Positions 10,203 through 19,277 of a DNA stretch of 64,000 nt are shown here, in pieces; within the stretch, counting starts at the first letter, position 1, and every line of letters starts with the position of its first letter. The stretch is from AP-15 sp963814865 (lineage in GTDB: Bacteria; Pseudomonadota; Alphaproteobacteria; ATCC43930; CGMCC-115725): NCBI GenBank assembly GCA_963814865.1, contig CAWFEN010000015.1:124001-188000 (forward strand). The letters are read 5' to 3'. The notes under the pieces are model-generated. The model was not told the origin of the DNA. It ran no database searches and saw only the letters and a list, made by a program, of their open reading frames with translations. The position numbers and the translations under genes are program-made.

Positions 10203-11393
10203 ATGCAAAGAAACGCGATGCGGATCAGGACCTCGCATGTCGGCCGGCTGCCTCCGCCGAAAGGCTGGGAAGACATGCCGGCGCGGCTGGCCAATGCCGA
10301 GATCACCGACGCCGCAATCATCGCCGACCGGGTGATCCCGGCCATCGCGGAGACGGTCAGGAGACAGGTCGATCTCGGCATCGACTGCATCGGCGACGGC
10401 GAGTTCTGGACCGCCCGCAGCGTCGCTCACTACACCACGCATTTCACCGGCATCGAGGCGCGCCCGGTGGCGCCGCACGAGCCGCCGACCACCCGGCACT
10501 CGACCCGCGAGCGCGACGAATTCCCCGATTTCTATGGGGATTGCGACCGGGCCGGGACGTTGTTTCTGGTCCCCGGCGAGAAACCGGCGCCACCGGTCAC
10601 GATGCGCGTCGTCGCCCGCGGACCGGTCGCATCGAAGGGGCCGGACGCGATCAACCGCCAGCTCGACGCCTTCAAGGCCGCCATCTCGCGCTCAGGCGCC
10701 AAGGTCGAGGAGGCGTTCGTCCCGGTGCTCGCGCCCGGCTGGCTCGACCATTTCATCTTCAACGAATACTACAAGACGGAGGAGGAATTTCTGTTCGCGC
10801 TGGCCGACGCCTTGCGCGAGGAATATCGGGCAGTGGTGGCGGCGGGGTTCGTCTTGCAGATCGACGATCCCGGCCTGCCCGACTGGTGGGACATGCTGAA
10901 GCCCGAGCCGACGGTCGAGGCCTATCGTAGCTTCGCCCGGCTGCGCATCGACGCCGTCAACCGTGCTCTCGCCGGCATCCCCGAGGACCGGGTGCGCTAT
11001 CATTTGTGCTGGGGCAGCTGGCACGGGCCGCATACCCACGATCTGCCGCTCGAACACATCATCGATCTGATCCTCGAAGTGAAGGCGCAGACCTATTCCT
11101 TCGAGGCCGCCAATGTGCGGCACGAGCATGAGTGGCGCGTCTGGCAGAACGCCAAGCTGCCGGCGGGCAAGATGCTGATGCCCGGGATCGTCAGCCACGC
11201 CACCAACCTCGTCGAGCATCCGCAGCTCGTCGCCGACCGCATCCTGCGCTACGCCGCGATCGCCGGGCGCGAGAATGTCGTCGCCGGCACCGATTGCGGC
11301 CTCGGCGGCCGGGTCCACGCCGACCTCGCCTGGGCCAAATTGCGCACCCTCGTCGAAGGCGCGCGCCTCGCCTCGCAGAGCCTCTGGCCCTGA
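10203..11393 (+). CDS. MetE-like cobalamin-independent methionine synthase family protein
   Basis: A 396-residue protein beginning RTSHVGRLPPP, with the Meth_synt_2 barrel motifs GIDCIGDGEFW, LQIDDPGLPDWW, HLCWGSWHGPH and AGTDCGLGGR. The His/Cys in HLCWG and the Cys in TDCG match the zinc ligands of the MetE catalytic domain. It lacks the N-terminal half of true MetE, so it probably demethylates or lyses a small substrate rather than making methionine from methyl-folate. The start is supported by GGGAGGACC upstream. Confidence 0.85.
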   Translation: MQRNAMRIRTSHVGRLPPPKGWEDMPARLANAEITDAAIIADRVIPAIAETVRRQVDLGIDCIGDGEFWTARSVAHYTTHFTGIEARPVAPHEPPTTRHSTRERDEFPDFYGDCDRAGTLFLVPGEKPAPPVTMRVVARGPVASKGPDAINRQLDAFKAAISRSGAKVEEAFVPVLAPGWLDHFIFNEYYKTEEEFLFALADALREEYRAVVAAGFVLQIDDPGLPDWWDMLKPEPTVEAYRSFARLRIDAVNRALAGIPEDRVRYHLCWGSWHGPHTHDLPLEHIIDLILEVKAQTYSFEAANVRHEHEWRVWQNAKLPAGKMLMPGIVSHATNLVEHPQLVADRILRYAAIAGRENVVAGTDCGLGGRVHADLAWAKLRTLVEGARLASQSLWP

Positions 11394-11448
11394 GCGAGCT
11401 TCACCCGGGGTGCGCCGGCGCTTCGGCGTTATGTGGCCGAGCGGTGTC

Positions 11449-12336
11449 TCACCTGACGAAGAAAAGGTTATGGAGCGCTAAATTCGGCTGGTTGTCGAAC
11501 GTGGCAACCAGCTCCCGCGATGCGCCGGTGCCGCTGCCATCCGAATCGTAGAACAGGCGGCCCGTCGTCACATTGTAGGCGAACCGCTGGGTCGTCGTCG
11601 TGCACTGGCCGGTGCGATCGGCGACGAATAGCGAGGCAGGCAAGCTTTTCGGACGGCGCGACGCATCCGTGAGCCCGAGGTCGAACCCCGAATTGCTGAA
11701 CACGATCTCATTGCTTGCCGACGCCGCGAAATCGGTGACGGTGTTGTGGCCCGCGGCGCTGAAGACGAATTCGTTCGCGCCGACGCTCCCGGTCATCGTG
11801 GTCTTGCCGCCGGCATAGAAGACATCGCCGCCGGCGCCGCCGATCAGCAAATCAGTACCCGCCCCGGCATGGACGATGCGGCCGCTCGACAAGCGGATTC
11901 CGGTGCCGCCGCTGCCGCCTCCAGGATAGCCGTCGCCATGGCTGCCAACACCGCCGGCGCCGCCGACGATCACGCCCTGATTTGAAATGCGGCCGACACC
12001 CGACTGGACGATCCCCGCACCGCCGGCCCCGCCGCGACCGCTTGGTTGCGAGGGGCCTTTATATGCACCGGCGGCGCCGGCGGCGCCCGCGATATACGCG
12101 CTCTCGTCGCTGGTGCTGCCGTTGACGATGATGCCGTCGGACCAAAGCTCGATGCCCGAAGCGGGGTGTGCCGATGCCGCGATCCGGCCGAGGTTGACGA
12201 TTCGGTAGCTGGCGCTGACCCCGCCGATAAGGCCGGCGCCGCCGATCGAGCCCGAGGCACCGATCGTGATCCCGGAATAAGCGCCGCTCAGCCTGTAGCC
12301 CGACGCATAGGCGCCGTCGACATATTTGCTCGGCAT
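11449..12336 (-). CDS. Glycine-rich RTX-like secreted protein
   Basis: This 295-residue protein has a Gly/Ala/Ser-rich body with short beta-roll-like repeats (GGAGGAGI, VGGAGGVGSHGDGYPGGGSGG), then GAGTDLLIGGAGGDVFYAGG, which resembles the GGxGxDxL nonapeptide of haemolysin-type calcium-binding repeats. The end (VTDFAASASNEIVF, GRLFYDSDGSGTGA, LFFVR) matches the hydrophobic tail of type I-secreted RTX proteins. There is no N-terminal signal peptide, as expected for type I export. The ATG at 12336 is preceded by GGGGACC; a GTG at 12360 is an alternative. No secretion genes are nearby. Confidence 0.75.
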   Translation of the reverse strand: MPSKYVDGAYASGYRLSGAYSGITIGASGSIGGAGLIGGVSASYRIVNLGRIAASAHPASGIELWSDGIIVNGSTSDESAYIAGAAGAAGAYKGPSQPSGRGGAGGAGIVQSGVGRISNQGVIVGGAGGVGSHGDGYPGGGSGGTGIRLSSGRIVHAGAGTDLLIGGAGGDVFYAGGKTTMTGSVGANEFVFSAAGHNTVTDFAASASNEIVFSNSGFDLGLTDASRRPKSLPASLFVADRTGQCTTTTQRFAYNVTTGRLFYDSDGSGTGASRELVATFDNQPNLALHNLFFVR

Positions 12337-12360
12337 CTGGTCCCCATTCCGAAAAGCCAC

Positions 12361-12841
12361 GGGGCGGCGCGCTGCTGCGTCGGGCTACGCCTTACGTTTG
12401 TTGGTGTCCGGTCGAGCCTGACGACGATCCGCAGTCCGACGCCATCCACATTATCCGGTAGATACGCCTCCGAGCGTTCGGGAGACGTGCGGAATTCGAA
12501 GAAAATAGATGCAAGCAAGCAAACAACACCCGCCGCAATCCCATTCCTACAGGAGCAGATAATTCGATTTATCGTGCTCTGTCAACAAGCATTCAGGTCG
12601 TGCCAATGCCCGCAGCTGGGTGATACAGCGGAGTCTTCTGCCACGGCGCCCCTAAATATCTCCGGCAGCCTGCCGCTTTTTGCTTTTCGGAGCCTAATCC
12701 CGCCGGCGCAGCGTCGCTACCCCGGCCGGTGGCGCTATTCCGCATCAGGATGACGGAGCCACCGGCAAAGCGGGCCGGCGCCGCCTATCCGGGGCCTTTG
12801 CCCGGTATTGCCGAAGCGGCGGCGGCAATCGCCCCGCCGGA
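12361..12841. other. Intergenic stretch with lower GC
   Basis: About 480 bases between the RTX-like gene and the flavoprotein gene. The central part (12480-12600) is clearly more AT-rich than its surroundings and may hold the promoter of the RTX-like gene. A 39-codon open frame at 12750-12869 on the plus strand reads into the 3' end of the flavoprotein gene; I do not consider it a gene. Confidence 0.4.
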
Positions 12842-14059
12842 TCAGCGAAAGAAGGCGGGCGGCGCCTGAATGACCGGGTCTGCGGCGTCGAGAATCTCTC
12901 GGCGGTTGCCCGAGCGCGGCGGATAGATGCGCTCGCGGTTGATCATCATCTTGGTCCGCTTGGCGGCGGCGCCCGTGGTGGCGACACGGCGGTCCCAGCC
13001 CGCGGTGCAGACCGCCCCCCAGGGTCCGAGATCGAGGATCGTCGTGTACCATTCGACCCGGAGCGGCAGCATCGGCAGGCCCAACAGGTCGCACACGACG
13101 TTGTGGCCGGCGAACCGGCCCATCGGCCGGCCGTGCTGGCACGACATCACGCAGGGCCGGGAGCCGTCGATCGCAAACCAGGCGGTATCGCCGGCAGCGA
13201 ATTCGGCCGGCATGCCCTCGACCTTCAAAAAGGCATCGACCGGGATGCGGCCAAACCGGTCGCGCTCGACCGGAAACAGCCGGGTCAGCGGATGCGCCTG
13301 CATGCCGGCGCACCAGACGACCGTTGCCGCGGCGATGCGCTCTCCAGTCGATAGAGTGGCGCCGTCCTCGTCGATCGCCGCGACCGAGACGCCGGGGCGG
13401 GTCTCGACGCCGAGCGCCGCCAGCGCTTCGTCGATGACCGCGCGCGCCTCTTCGCCCATGTCGGAACCGATCCAGGGCTGCCGGTCGGCGAGAATCACGC
13501 GCGGCTCGCCGGGCCCGCCATCGATCGCCGCACGCAGCTTGCCCGGCATTTCGGCTGCGGTCTCGATGCCGGTCAGGCCACCGCCGATGACGAGCGCGGT
13601 CCGCTGCCCCGGCGAAGCCTTGCGCGCGGGGAGCGCCGCGATATGCGCGTTGAGCCGGCTGCCCCCCTCGTAAGTGTCGACGTCGAAGGCGTATGCCGAG
13701 AGGCCGGGGATCGGCGGGCGCACAAGCCGGCTGCCGAGGGCAAACACCAGCCGGTCATAAGACAGAGGCTCCGCCCCGCCGCCGGATAGAATGACCAAGC
13801 ATTGCGCCAAGTCGATATCGCTCACTTCGGCTTCGATGCGGCGAACACCGATCGGGGGCAGAACCTCGTCGAGCAGGACGCGGGTCTGTGCGAGCTCGGC
13901 CTCGTAATTGCGCACCCGGATCGAATGAAACGCGCTACGATCGACGAGCGTGACCTCGATCCGATCCGGACCGATGCCGAGCTCATCCAATTTGCGAGCG
14001 GCGCCAATCGCGCTCCACAGCCCGGCAAAGCCGCCGCCGAGAACGACGATCCGCTGCAT
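12842..14059 (-). CDS. NAD(P)/FAD-dependent oxidoreductase, type II NADH dehydrogenase-like
   Basis: A 405-residue flavoprotein with an N-terminal dinucleotide motif VVLGGGFAGLWSA (FAD), a second VIGGGLTGIETAAEM (NAD(P)H), and the FAD-binding FAAGDTAWF near the C terminus, the layout of NDH-2 proteins. NDH-2 moves electrons from NADH to quinone at the membrane surface without proton pumping; NADH:quinone activity here is inferred, not shown. Its stop lies at the edge of a GC-rich spacer, and it follows the thiolase on the same strand by 3 bases. Confidence 0.87.
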   Translation of the reverse strand: MQRIVVLGGGFAGLWSAIGAARKLDELGIGPDRIEVTLVDRSAFHSIRVRNYEAELAQTRVLLDEVLPPIGVRRIEAEVSDIDLAQCLVILSGGGAEPLSYDRLVFALGSRLVRPPIPGLSAYAFDVDTYEGGSRLNAHIAALPARKASPGQRTALVIGGGLTGIETAAEMPGKLRAAIDGGPGEPRVILADRQPWIGSDMGEEARAVIDEALAALGVETRPGVSVAAIDEDGATLSTGERIAAATVVWCAGMQAHPLTRLFPVERDRFGRIPVDAFLKVEGMPAEFAAGDTAWFAIDGSRPCVMSCQHGRPMGRFAGHNVVCDLLGLPMLPLRVEWYTTILDLGPWGAVCTAGWDRRVATTGAAAKRTKMMINRERIYPPRSGNRREILDAADPVIQAPPAFFR

Positions 14060-14062
14060 CCG

Positions 14063-15263
14063 TCAGACGCGCTCCAACACCGCGGCGATGCCCTGGCCGA
14101 CGCCGACGCACATCGTCACCAGGGCGTAGCGGCCGCCGGTATGCTGCAACTGCCGCGCGGCAGTCAGCGCGATACGCGGCCCCGAGGCGCCGAGCGGATG
14201 GCCGACTGCGATCGCGCCGCCATTCTGGTTGACCCGGCTGTCGTCGAACGACAGGTCGAGCCCGCGCAGGCAGGCCAGCACCTGGGCGGCAAAGGCTTCG
14301 TTGATCTCGATCACGTCGATGTCGGAGAGGCTGAGCCCCGCGCGCGCCAGTGCCTTCTTCGACGCTTCGACCGGGCCGATCCCCATCACCCGCGGCGGTA
14401 CGCCGGCAACGCCGCTCGAAACGACGCGGGCGAGCGGCTCGGCCCCGGCGGCGTCACCGGCCTTGCGGCTGGCGACGATCATCGCCACCGCACCATCGTT
14501 GATCCCGGAGGCGTTGCCGGCAGTCGTCACTCCGCCTTCCTGCAACGGCCGCAGCCGGGCCAGCGCCGCGAGATCGGTCTGCGGGCGCGGATGCTCGTCG
14601 TCGGCGACCTTGACCGGGCCGGACCGGCCGCCCGGGACCTCGACCGGCAGGATCTCGCCGGCGAAGAAACCGTCGGCCTTGCCGGCGGCATATCTGCGCT
14701 GTGAAGCCGCGGCGAAGACGTCGCAGGCCTCGCGCGTGAGCTGATAATCGCGCGCCAAATTGTCTGCGGTTTCGGGCATCGTGTCGGCGCCGAACTGGCG
14801 TTCGAGCCTGGGGTTGGCAAAGCGCGCGCCGATCGTCGAATTCGAAGATGCGGCCATCGCGGCCGAAGGCGCTCTCCGCCTTGTTCATGACAAAGGGCGC
14901 GCGGCTCATGCTCTCGACCCCGCCGGCGACGAACACCTCGCCCTCGCCGCAGGTGATGGCCTGCGCCGCCATGACGATGGCGTTGAGGCCGCTGCCGCAA
15001 TTGCGCTGCAGCACCGAGCCCGCAACCTCGATCGGCAGCCCGGCGAGTAGCCCCGCGTGGCGCCCGACGCAGCGGCTGTCCTCGCCCGCCTGGTTGGCGC
15101 AGCCGACGACGACATCCTCGATTCTGGCCGGGTCGAACGGGCTCTGCTCGACGACGGCCGAGATGACCGCGGCCAGCATGTCGTCGGGCCGCAGCCGCGC
15201 CAGCGCGCCGGCATGGCGGCCGAAGGGCGTGCGCAAACCGTTATAGATATAGGCGTCGAGCAT
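14063..15263 (-). CDS. Acetyl-CoA acetyltransferase/thiolase (frameshifted)
   Basis: The N-terminal part has GLRTPFGRHAGALA and VLQRNCGSGLNAIVMAAQ with the nucleophilic cysteine. The C-terminal part carries EINEAFAAQVLACLR, NQNGGAIAVGHPLGASG and CVGVGQG, giving the complete Cys-His-Cys thiolase set. The most similar subgroup, from memory, is 3-oxoadipyl-CoA thiolase (DGRIFDSTIGARFANPRL). The frame breaks near 14841; dropping one base of the AA pair (minus strand) restores 399 residues. The start ATG lies at 15263. Confidence 0.85.
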
Positions 15264-15479
15264 GGGTCGGTTCCTCCTCGGCCCATCTCCGCGCGCCGGC
15301 CGCCCGCTGTCAAGCCCCCGCAATCGGCAGCAGTGACTCAGTGAATTTCGGTTCCCGCCCCTTCTCGGCCACTCAGCCTTCACGCTGGGAATAGCCCTCC
15401 TGCCCCATTTGAAAGGCCTGTCCAGGCCAGCGCATGGTACGACGGCTCGACATCGACGGCATGGTCAAGGAGATTTGAT

Positions 15480-15860
15480 ATGGAAGACCGAGAGATTCGC
15501 GGGGCTCTGGATCGCCATTGGGCCGCCTCCGATGCGAACGACTTCGAGGCGGAGCACCAGATTTACCGAGAGGACGCGGTGCTCGAATATCCGCAATCGG
15601 GCGAGCGCATCCGCGGCCGGCGCAACATTCAGTCGTCTCGCGCCGCCCAGCCGAACGTGAAACGCTTCACAGTGCGGCGGATGATCGGCGCAGGCGACCT
15701 CTGGGTCACTGAATATGTCCTGACCTATGACGGGCGGCCGTCTTACACCGTGAGCATCATGGAGTTCCTCGATGGGAAGGTGGCCCGCGAGACCCAGTAT
15801 TTCGGCGATCCGTTCGAGCCGGGGCCTTCGCGCGCGCAATGGGTCGAGCGGATGCCCTGA
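15480..15860 (+). CDS. SnoaL-like/NTF2 fold protein
   Basis: A 126-residue single-domain protein with the SnoaL-like pattern HWAASDANDFEAEHQIYREDAVLEYPQSGERIRGRRNI and a YTVSIMEFLDGKVARETQYFGDPF end. Such proteins adopt a cone-shaped alpha/beta fold and act as small isomerases, hydrolases or binding proteins; no substrate can be inferred. Its end overlaps the start of the glycosylase gene by 22 bases. Confidence 0.8.
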   Translation: MEDREIRGALDRHWAASDANDFEAEHQIYREDAVLEYPQSGERIRGRRNIQSSRAAQPNVKRFTVRRMIGAGDLWVTEYVLTYDGRPSYTVSIMEFLDGKVARETQYFGDPFEPGPSRAQWVERMP

Positions 15861-16474
15861 AACCTGGCCGCCGTAAGGATGGCCATCTGCCGCTCGCTCG
15901 CTCGGAGCTGCCGATTGATACGGTCTCTCTCGCCCGGCATCTCATTGGCAAGGTATTGGTGCGGGAGTTGCCTGAAGGTGTCGTCAGCGGTCGTATTGTT
16001 GAGACCGAGGCGTATGTCGTCGGCGACGCCGCCGGGCACGCCTACCGGGGGATGACCCGGCGTAATCGTTCGCTGTTTCTGGAGCGTGGGCACGCCTATA
16101 TTTATCTCGTCTACGGCAGCTCATACATGCTGAATGTCTCGAGCGAGATACCCGGCATCGGAGCCGGCGTTCTGATCAGGGCGCTCGAGCCGCTCGAAGG
16201 CATCCCGATCATGCGGCTAAATCGCGGCATCGAGCGCTTGCGCGACTTGGCGCGAGGACCAGGAAGGCTCACCGCCGCGTTGCGGGTCGATGGTCGGCTC
16301 GATGGGCTCGATCTTTGCCGAGAAGGCCCTCTATGGCTCGGACGCGGTGACCACGAAGCCGGCGAAATCGGACAGAGCCCCAGGATCGGCATTTCGCGGG
16401 ATGTGAACCGCCTCCTGCGATTTTATCTTCGGGACAGTCCGTTCGTCAGCGGTCCAAGATCGCTCAAGGAATAG
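15839..16474 (+). CDS. DNA-3-methyladenine glycosylase (AAG/MPG family)
   Basis: A 211-residue member of the alkyladenine glycosylase family: LARHLIGKVLVRELPEG, GRIVETEAYVVGDAAGHAYRG (the ETEAY catalytic/nucleotide-flipping region), NRSLFLERGHAYIYLVYG, LNVSS, VLIRALEPLEG, LARGPGRLTAAL. It excises alkylated purines in base-excision repair. The length is typical. The first 25 residues overlap the SnoaL gene and may not be translated. Confidence 0.93.
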   Translation: MGRADALKPGRRKDGHLPLARSELPIDTVSLARHLIGKVLVRELPEGVVSGRIVETEAYVVGDAAGHAYRGMTRRNRSLFLERGHAYIYLVYGSSYMLNVSSEIPGIGAGVLIRALEPLEGIPIMRLNRGIERLRDLARGPGRLTAALRVDGRLDGLDLCREGPLWLGRGDHEAGEIGQSPRIGISRDVNRLLRFYLRDSPFVSGPRSLKE

Positions 16475-16503
16475 GAGACCGCCACAGTCACCCTTCTCCT
16501 CTC

Positions 16504-16691
16504 TTAGCAGGTTGCGGAAAAAGTCTGCTGTCGTTCCGGGACGGCCCTCCGGGGCCGGGGCCGGGCCCGGAACCTATGAACACCGGCTAAGCCGATGATT
16601 TTTCGAAGCCGGTTTTCATGGTCTCCGGGCTCGCGGGCGTGGCCCCCGTCCCGGAATGACAAGGATCGGGCCTTTTTCCGCAGCTTGTTAG
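16504..16691. repeat. Palindromic MITE-like repeat
   Basis: About 188 bases bounded by inverted ends: TTGCGGAAAAAG near 16512 and CTTTTTCCGCAG near 16672. An inner inverted pair (TTCCGGGACGG near 16533 and CCGTCCCGGAA near 16646) makes the whole unit foldable. It lies just after the glycosylase gene and holds no gene. It looks like a non-autonomous intergenic repeat; no other copy was found in this window. Confidence 0.6.
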
Positions 16692-16968
16692 AGGATTCGA
16701 AGCCCCTTTTCTTCCGCCGGCGATCGCGTCTCACCGCATGAACACCTCGGCCGCATACGAATTCTCCGGGCCTTCAGTGTCGCCAAAATGTCAATTCATG
16801 GCGCGGGATATGGATCTGTGGTTCGATCCCAATGGCCGCTGTCCACCCGTTGTGGTATCCCAATCCGAGGCGCTGCCCAATCGGCGTTTCCGCCCGAGTG
16901 GTTCCAACTTTTCGTCGCGCCGTAATTTTCGAATATACTGCTGGCGGGTATTGGACGAGTTGCCCCGC

Positions 16969-17895
16969 ATGCAGCACGATCACTCCTCCCACGGGCATTC
17001 CTCGCATGGACATAACCGTCCGGATTACGGGCGGGCTTTCGCGATCGGGATCGCCCTCAATGTCGCCTACGTGTTGATCGAGGCGGCGGCAGGGGTGGTT
17101 TCCGGCTCGCTGGCATTGCTGGCCGATGCCGGGCACAACCTCAGCGACGTGCTCGGCCTCGGGCTGGCCTGGGGCGCGGCGGTGCTGAGCCGGCGCCGGC
17201 CGAGCGGCCGGTTCACCTATGGGCTGCGCTCGAGTTCGATCCTCGCCGCACTCGCCAACGCCGTCATTTTGCTGGTGGTGACCGGCGGCATCGCCTGGGA
17301 GGCGGTGTTGCGCTTCGCCGACCCGGTCCCGGTCGCGAGCGGCATCGTGATCTGGGTCGCGGCGATCGGCATCGCCGTCAATGGCGGGACGGCGCTGCTT
17401 TTCGTCTCCGGCCGCAGCGGCGACCTCAATGTCAAGAGCGCCTTTCTGCACATGGCGGGGGACACGCTCGTCACCGCCGGAGTCGTCGCCGCCGGCGTTG
17501 CAATCGGGCTGACCGGCTGGCCGTGGCTCGATCCGGCGGTGAGCCTTGTCGTCTCGGCGGTTATCGTCGTCGGCACCTGGAGCCTGTTGAGCAGCGCCAT
17601 CGGCCTCGCCCTCGACGCGGTGCCGGAGAGTGTCGACGCCGCGGCGGTGCGCGCCTATCTCGCGGCGCTGCCGGGGGTCACGGCACTCCACGATCTGCAT
17701 ATCTGGGGCATGAGCACAACCGAAACCGCACTGACCTGTCATCTGGTGATGCCGGGCGGCCATCCCGGCGATGCCGCGCTCAATGCGGTTACGCACCAGC
17801 TTCACGACCGCTTCGGCATCCATCACGCGACGATCCAGATCGAGCTCGCCGACACCGACGAGGCCTGCGCGCTGACCCCGGAGCACGTCGTCTGA
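16969..17895 (+). CDS. CDF family cation efflux protein (CzcD-like)
   Basis: A 308-residue cation diffusion facilitator. It has a His-rich N terminus (MQHDHSSHGHSSHGHNRPDYG), six predicted membrane segments, the metal site DAGHNLSD in segment 2 and the matching HMAGDTLVTAG in segment 5, then a cytoplasmic ferredoxin-like domain (LHDLHIWGMSTTETALTCHL). It exports Zn2+/Co2+/Cd2+ against protons. I place the start at 16969; a TATACT -10-like hexamer lies at 16934 with no convincing -35. A longer N-terminal frame is open upstream but reads as noise. Confidence 0.9.
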   Translation: MQHDHSSHGHSSHGHNRPDYGRAFAIGIALNVAYVLIEAAAGVVSGSLALLADAGHNLSDVLGLGLAWGAAVLSRRRPSGRFTYGLRSSSILAALANAVILLVVTGGIAWEAVLRFADPVPVASGIVIWVAAIGIAVNGGTALLFVSGRSGDLNVKSAFLHMAGDTLVTAGVVAAGVAIGLTGWPWLDPAVSLVVSAVIVVGTWSLLSSAIGLALDAVPESVDAAAVRAYLAALPGVTALHDLHIWGMSTTETALTCHLVMPGGHPGDAALNAVTHQLHDRFGIHHATIQIELADTDEACALTPEHVV

Positions 17896-17942
17896 AATGC
17901 GCGATTGCCGTATCGCCGGGGGAGTCGCCGCAAACCGCCGAT

Positions 17943-18323
17943 TCAGCGCGCCGGCTCGCGGCTGAGGCCGGCGGCGGCGAGCGCGGCGAGATAGTCGCGC
18001 CAGCGCCGGTCGTGCTCGACGCCGAGCTGATAAAGGTAGCTCCAGGAATAGATCCCGGTATCGTGCAGATCGTCGAAGACGATGCGCACGGCGTAATTAC
18101 CGACGGGCTCGATCTGCATGATCCCGACATGGGCGCGGCCGGGCACCAGGGTCTTCTGGCCCGCGCCGTGGCCCTGGACTTCGGCCGACGGGCTCTCGAC
18201 GCGCAGATATTCCGCCGGCAGGGAAAACCGGCTGCCGTCGTCAAAGCTGATTTCGAGCCGCTTTTCGGCCTGTTTGAGGCGCAGCTCGACCGGCCAGCGC
18301 GTCGCTGCGGAGGCACTCAACAC
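17943..18323 (-). CDS. DUF971 family protein
   Basis: A 126-residue protein with the DUF971 core: WPVELRLKQAEKRLEISFDDG, FSLPAEYLRVESPSAEVQGHG, and GNYAVRIVFDDLHDTGIYSW. This domain also occurs at the N terminus of gamma-butyrobetaine hydroxylases and in Mrp/ApbC-type proteins; a link to iron-sulfur protein maturation is suspected for the family. The Trm112-like gene precedes it by 7 bases on the same strand. Confidence 0.87.
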   Translation of the reverse strand: MLSASAATRWPVELRLKQAEKRLEISFDDGSRFSLPAEYLRVESPSAEVQGHGAGQKTLVPGRAHVGIMQIEPVGNYAVRIVFDDLHDTGIYSWSYLYQLGVEHDRRWRDYLAALAAAGLSREPAR

Positions 18324-18330
18324 CGCGCCT

Positions 18331-18549
18331 TCACGATTGCGGCAGCCGCTTGGTCGCGATTTCGTCGTCGCGCAGCTGCCGCGCCTCGTCGACCAGCATG
18401 ATCGGAATGCCGTCGCGGATCGGGTAGGCGAGCCCGGCTTCCTCGCTGATCAGCTCCTGCGCCTCGCGGTCGTAGCGCAGCGGTGCCTTGGTCAGCGGGC
18501 AGACCAGGATCTCAAGCAATTTGGGATCGATCTCGGAGGAGCCTGACAT
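18331..18549 (-). CDS. Trm112-like protein
   Basis: A 72-residue Trm112 family protein: LLEILVCPLTKAPLRYD, ELISEEAGLAYPIRDGIPIML. Only one Cys of the usual zinc-knuckle set is visible, as in many bacterial members. The ATG at 18549 has GAGG six bases upstream; an upstream start would overlap the LON gene. Bacterial members are small accessory proteins of uncertain role. Confidence 0.85.
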   Translation of the reverse strand: MSGSSEIDPKLLEILVCPLTKAPLRYDREAQELISEEAGLAYPIRDGIPIMLVDEARQLRDDEIATKRLPQS

Positions 18550-18604
18550 GACGACCTCGTTCGATGCTGTGTCGATGACGGGGGATCTCAATGTCGGGGG
18601 AGCC

Positions 18605-19264
18605 TCAATGACGGGCGGCGCCGCCATCCTGCGGCCCGTTCAGCACCGCCATCTCGACAATCGCAGTCAGCAGCCGCGCGCGCTCGCCGAGGTCGGCGGC
18701 TTCGAGCAGGGCCTGCTTCTCGCTCGGCTCGAACGGGCAGATCATCGCGATCGAAGTGATCAGGCGCTCGCCCGGCGTCGTCGTGACGGCGTCCCAATCG
18801 GCCGAAATCCGATGCCGGTCAAAATACGCCTTGAGGCTGCGGAACAGACGCTCGCGGTCGAAGCCGGGCTCCCCCTCGCCTTCGAGGTCGTGGGCGAACT
18901 CGCCCCATTCCGGCACGACCCGCCGATAGCCGCTGACCAGCGGCAACTCCTCGCGGATGCGAAAACGGCTGGTGCCGGTCAAGGTGATCAGAAACCGTCC
19001 GTCCTCGGTCTCGGCAAAAGAGGTGATCCGGCCGGCGCAACCGACGGGATAGATGGGCGGATTGCCGATCGGCGAGTGCTGCGGGTCGCTCGGCTGGACC
19101 ATGCCGATCGCGCGCTCGCCGGCGAGCGCGTCGCGGGTCATCGCCAGATAGCGCGGCTCGAAGATGTTGAGCGGCAGCCGGCCGCGCGGCAGCAGCAGCA
19201 CCCCGGCGAGCGGGAAGACCGGAAGGATGGCGGGGAGTGCCGCCGCGCCTGGCCGCTCGCTCAT
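18605..19264 (-). CDS. LON peptidase substrate-binding domain protein
   Basis: A 219-residue protein with only the N-terminal Lon domain: LPVFPLAGVLLLPRGRLPLNIFEPRYLAM, IGMVQPSD, VGCAGRITSFAETEDGRFLITLTG. There is no ATPase or protease part, as usual for this alphaproteobacterial family. It sits between the thioredoxin-TPR gene (13 bases upstream) and the Trm112 gene, forming the usual trx-lon-trm112 order. Confidence 0.9.
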   Translation of the reverse strand: MSERPGAAALPAILPVFPLAGVLLLPRGRLPLNIFEPRYLAMTRDALAGERAIGMVQPSDPQHSPIGNPPIYPVGCAGRITSFAETEDGRFLITLTGTSRFRIREELPLVSGYRRVVPEWGEFAHDLEGEGEPGFDRERLFRSLKAYFDRHRISADWDAVTTTPGERLITSIAMICPFEPSEKQALLEAADLGERARLLTAIVEMAVLNGPQDGGAARH

Positions 19265-19277
19265 CCGGTTTCCCTCC

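Noticed and set aside
12750..12869. 39-codon frame on the plus strand
   Set aside because: Overlaps the flavoprotein 3' end, has alanine/proline-rich composition and no ribosome-binding site.
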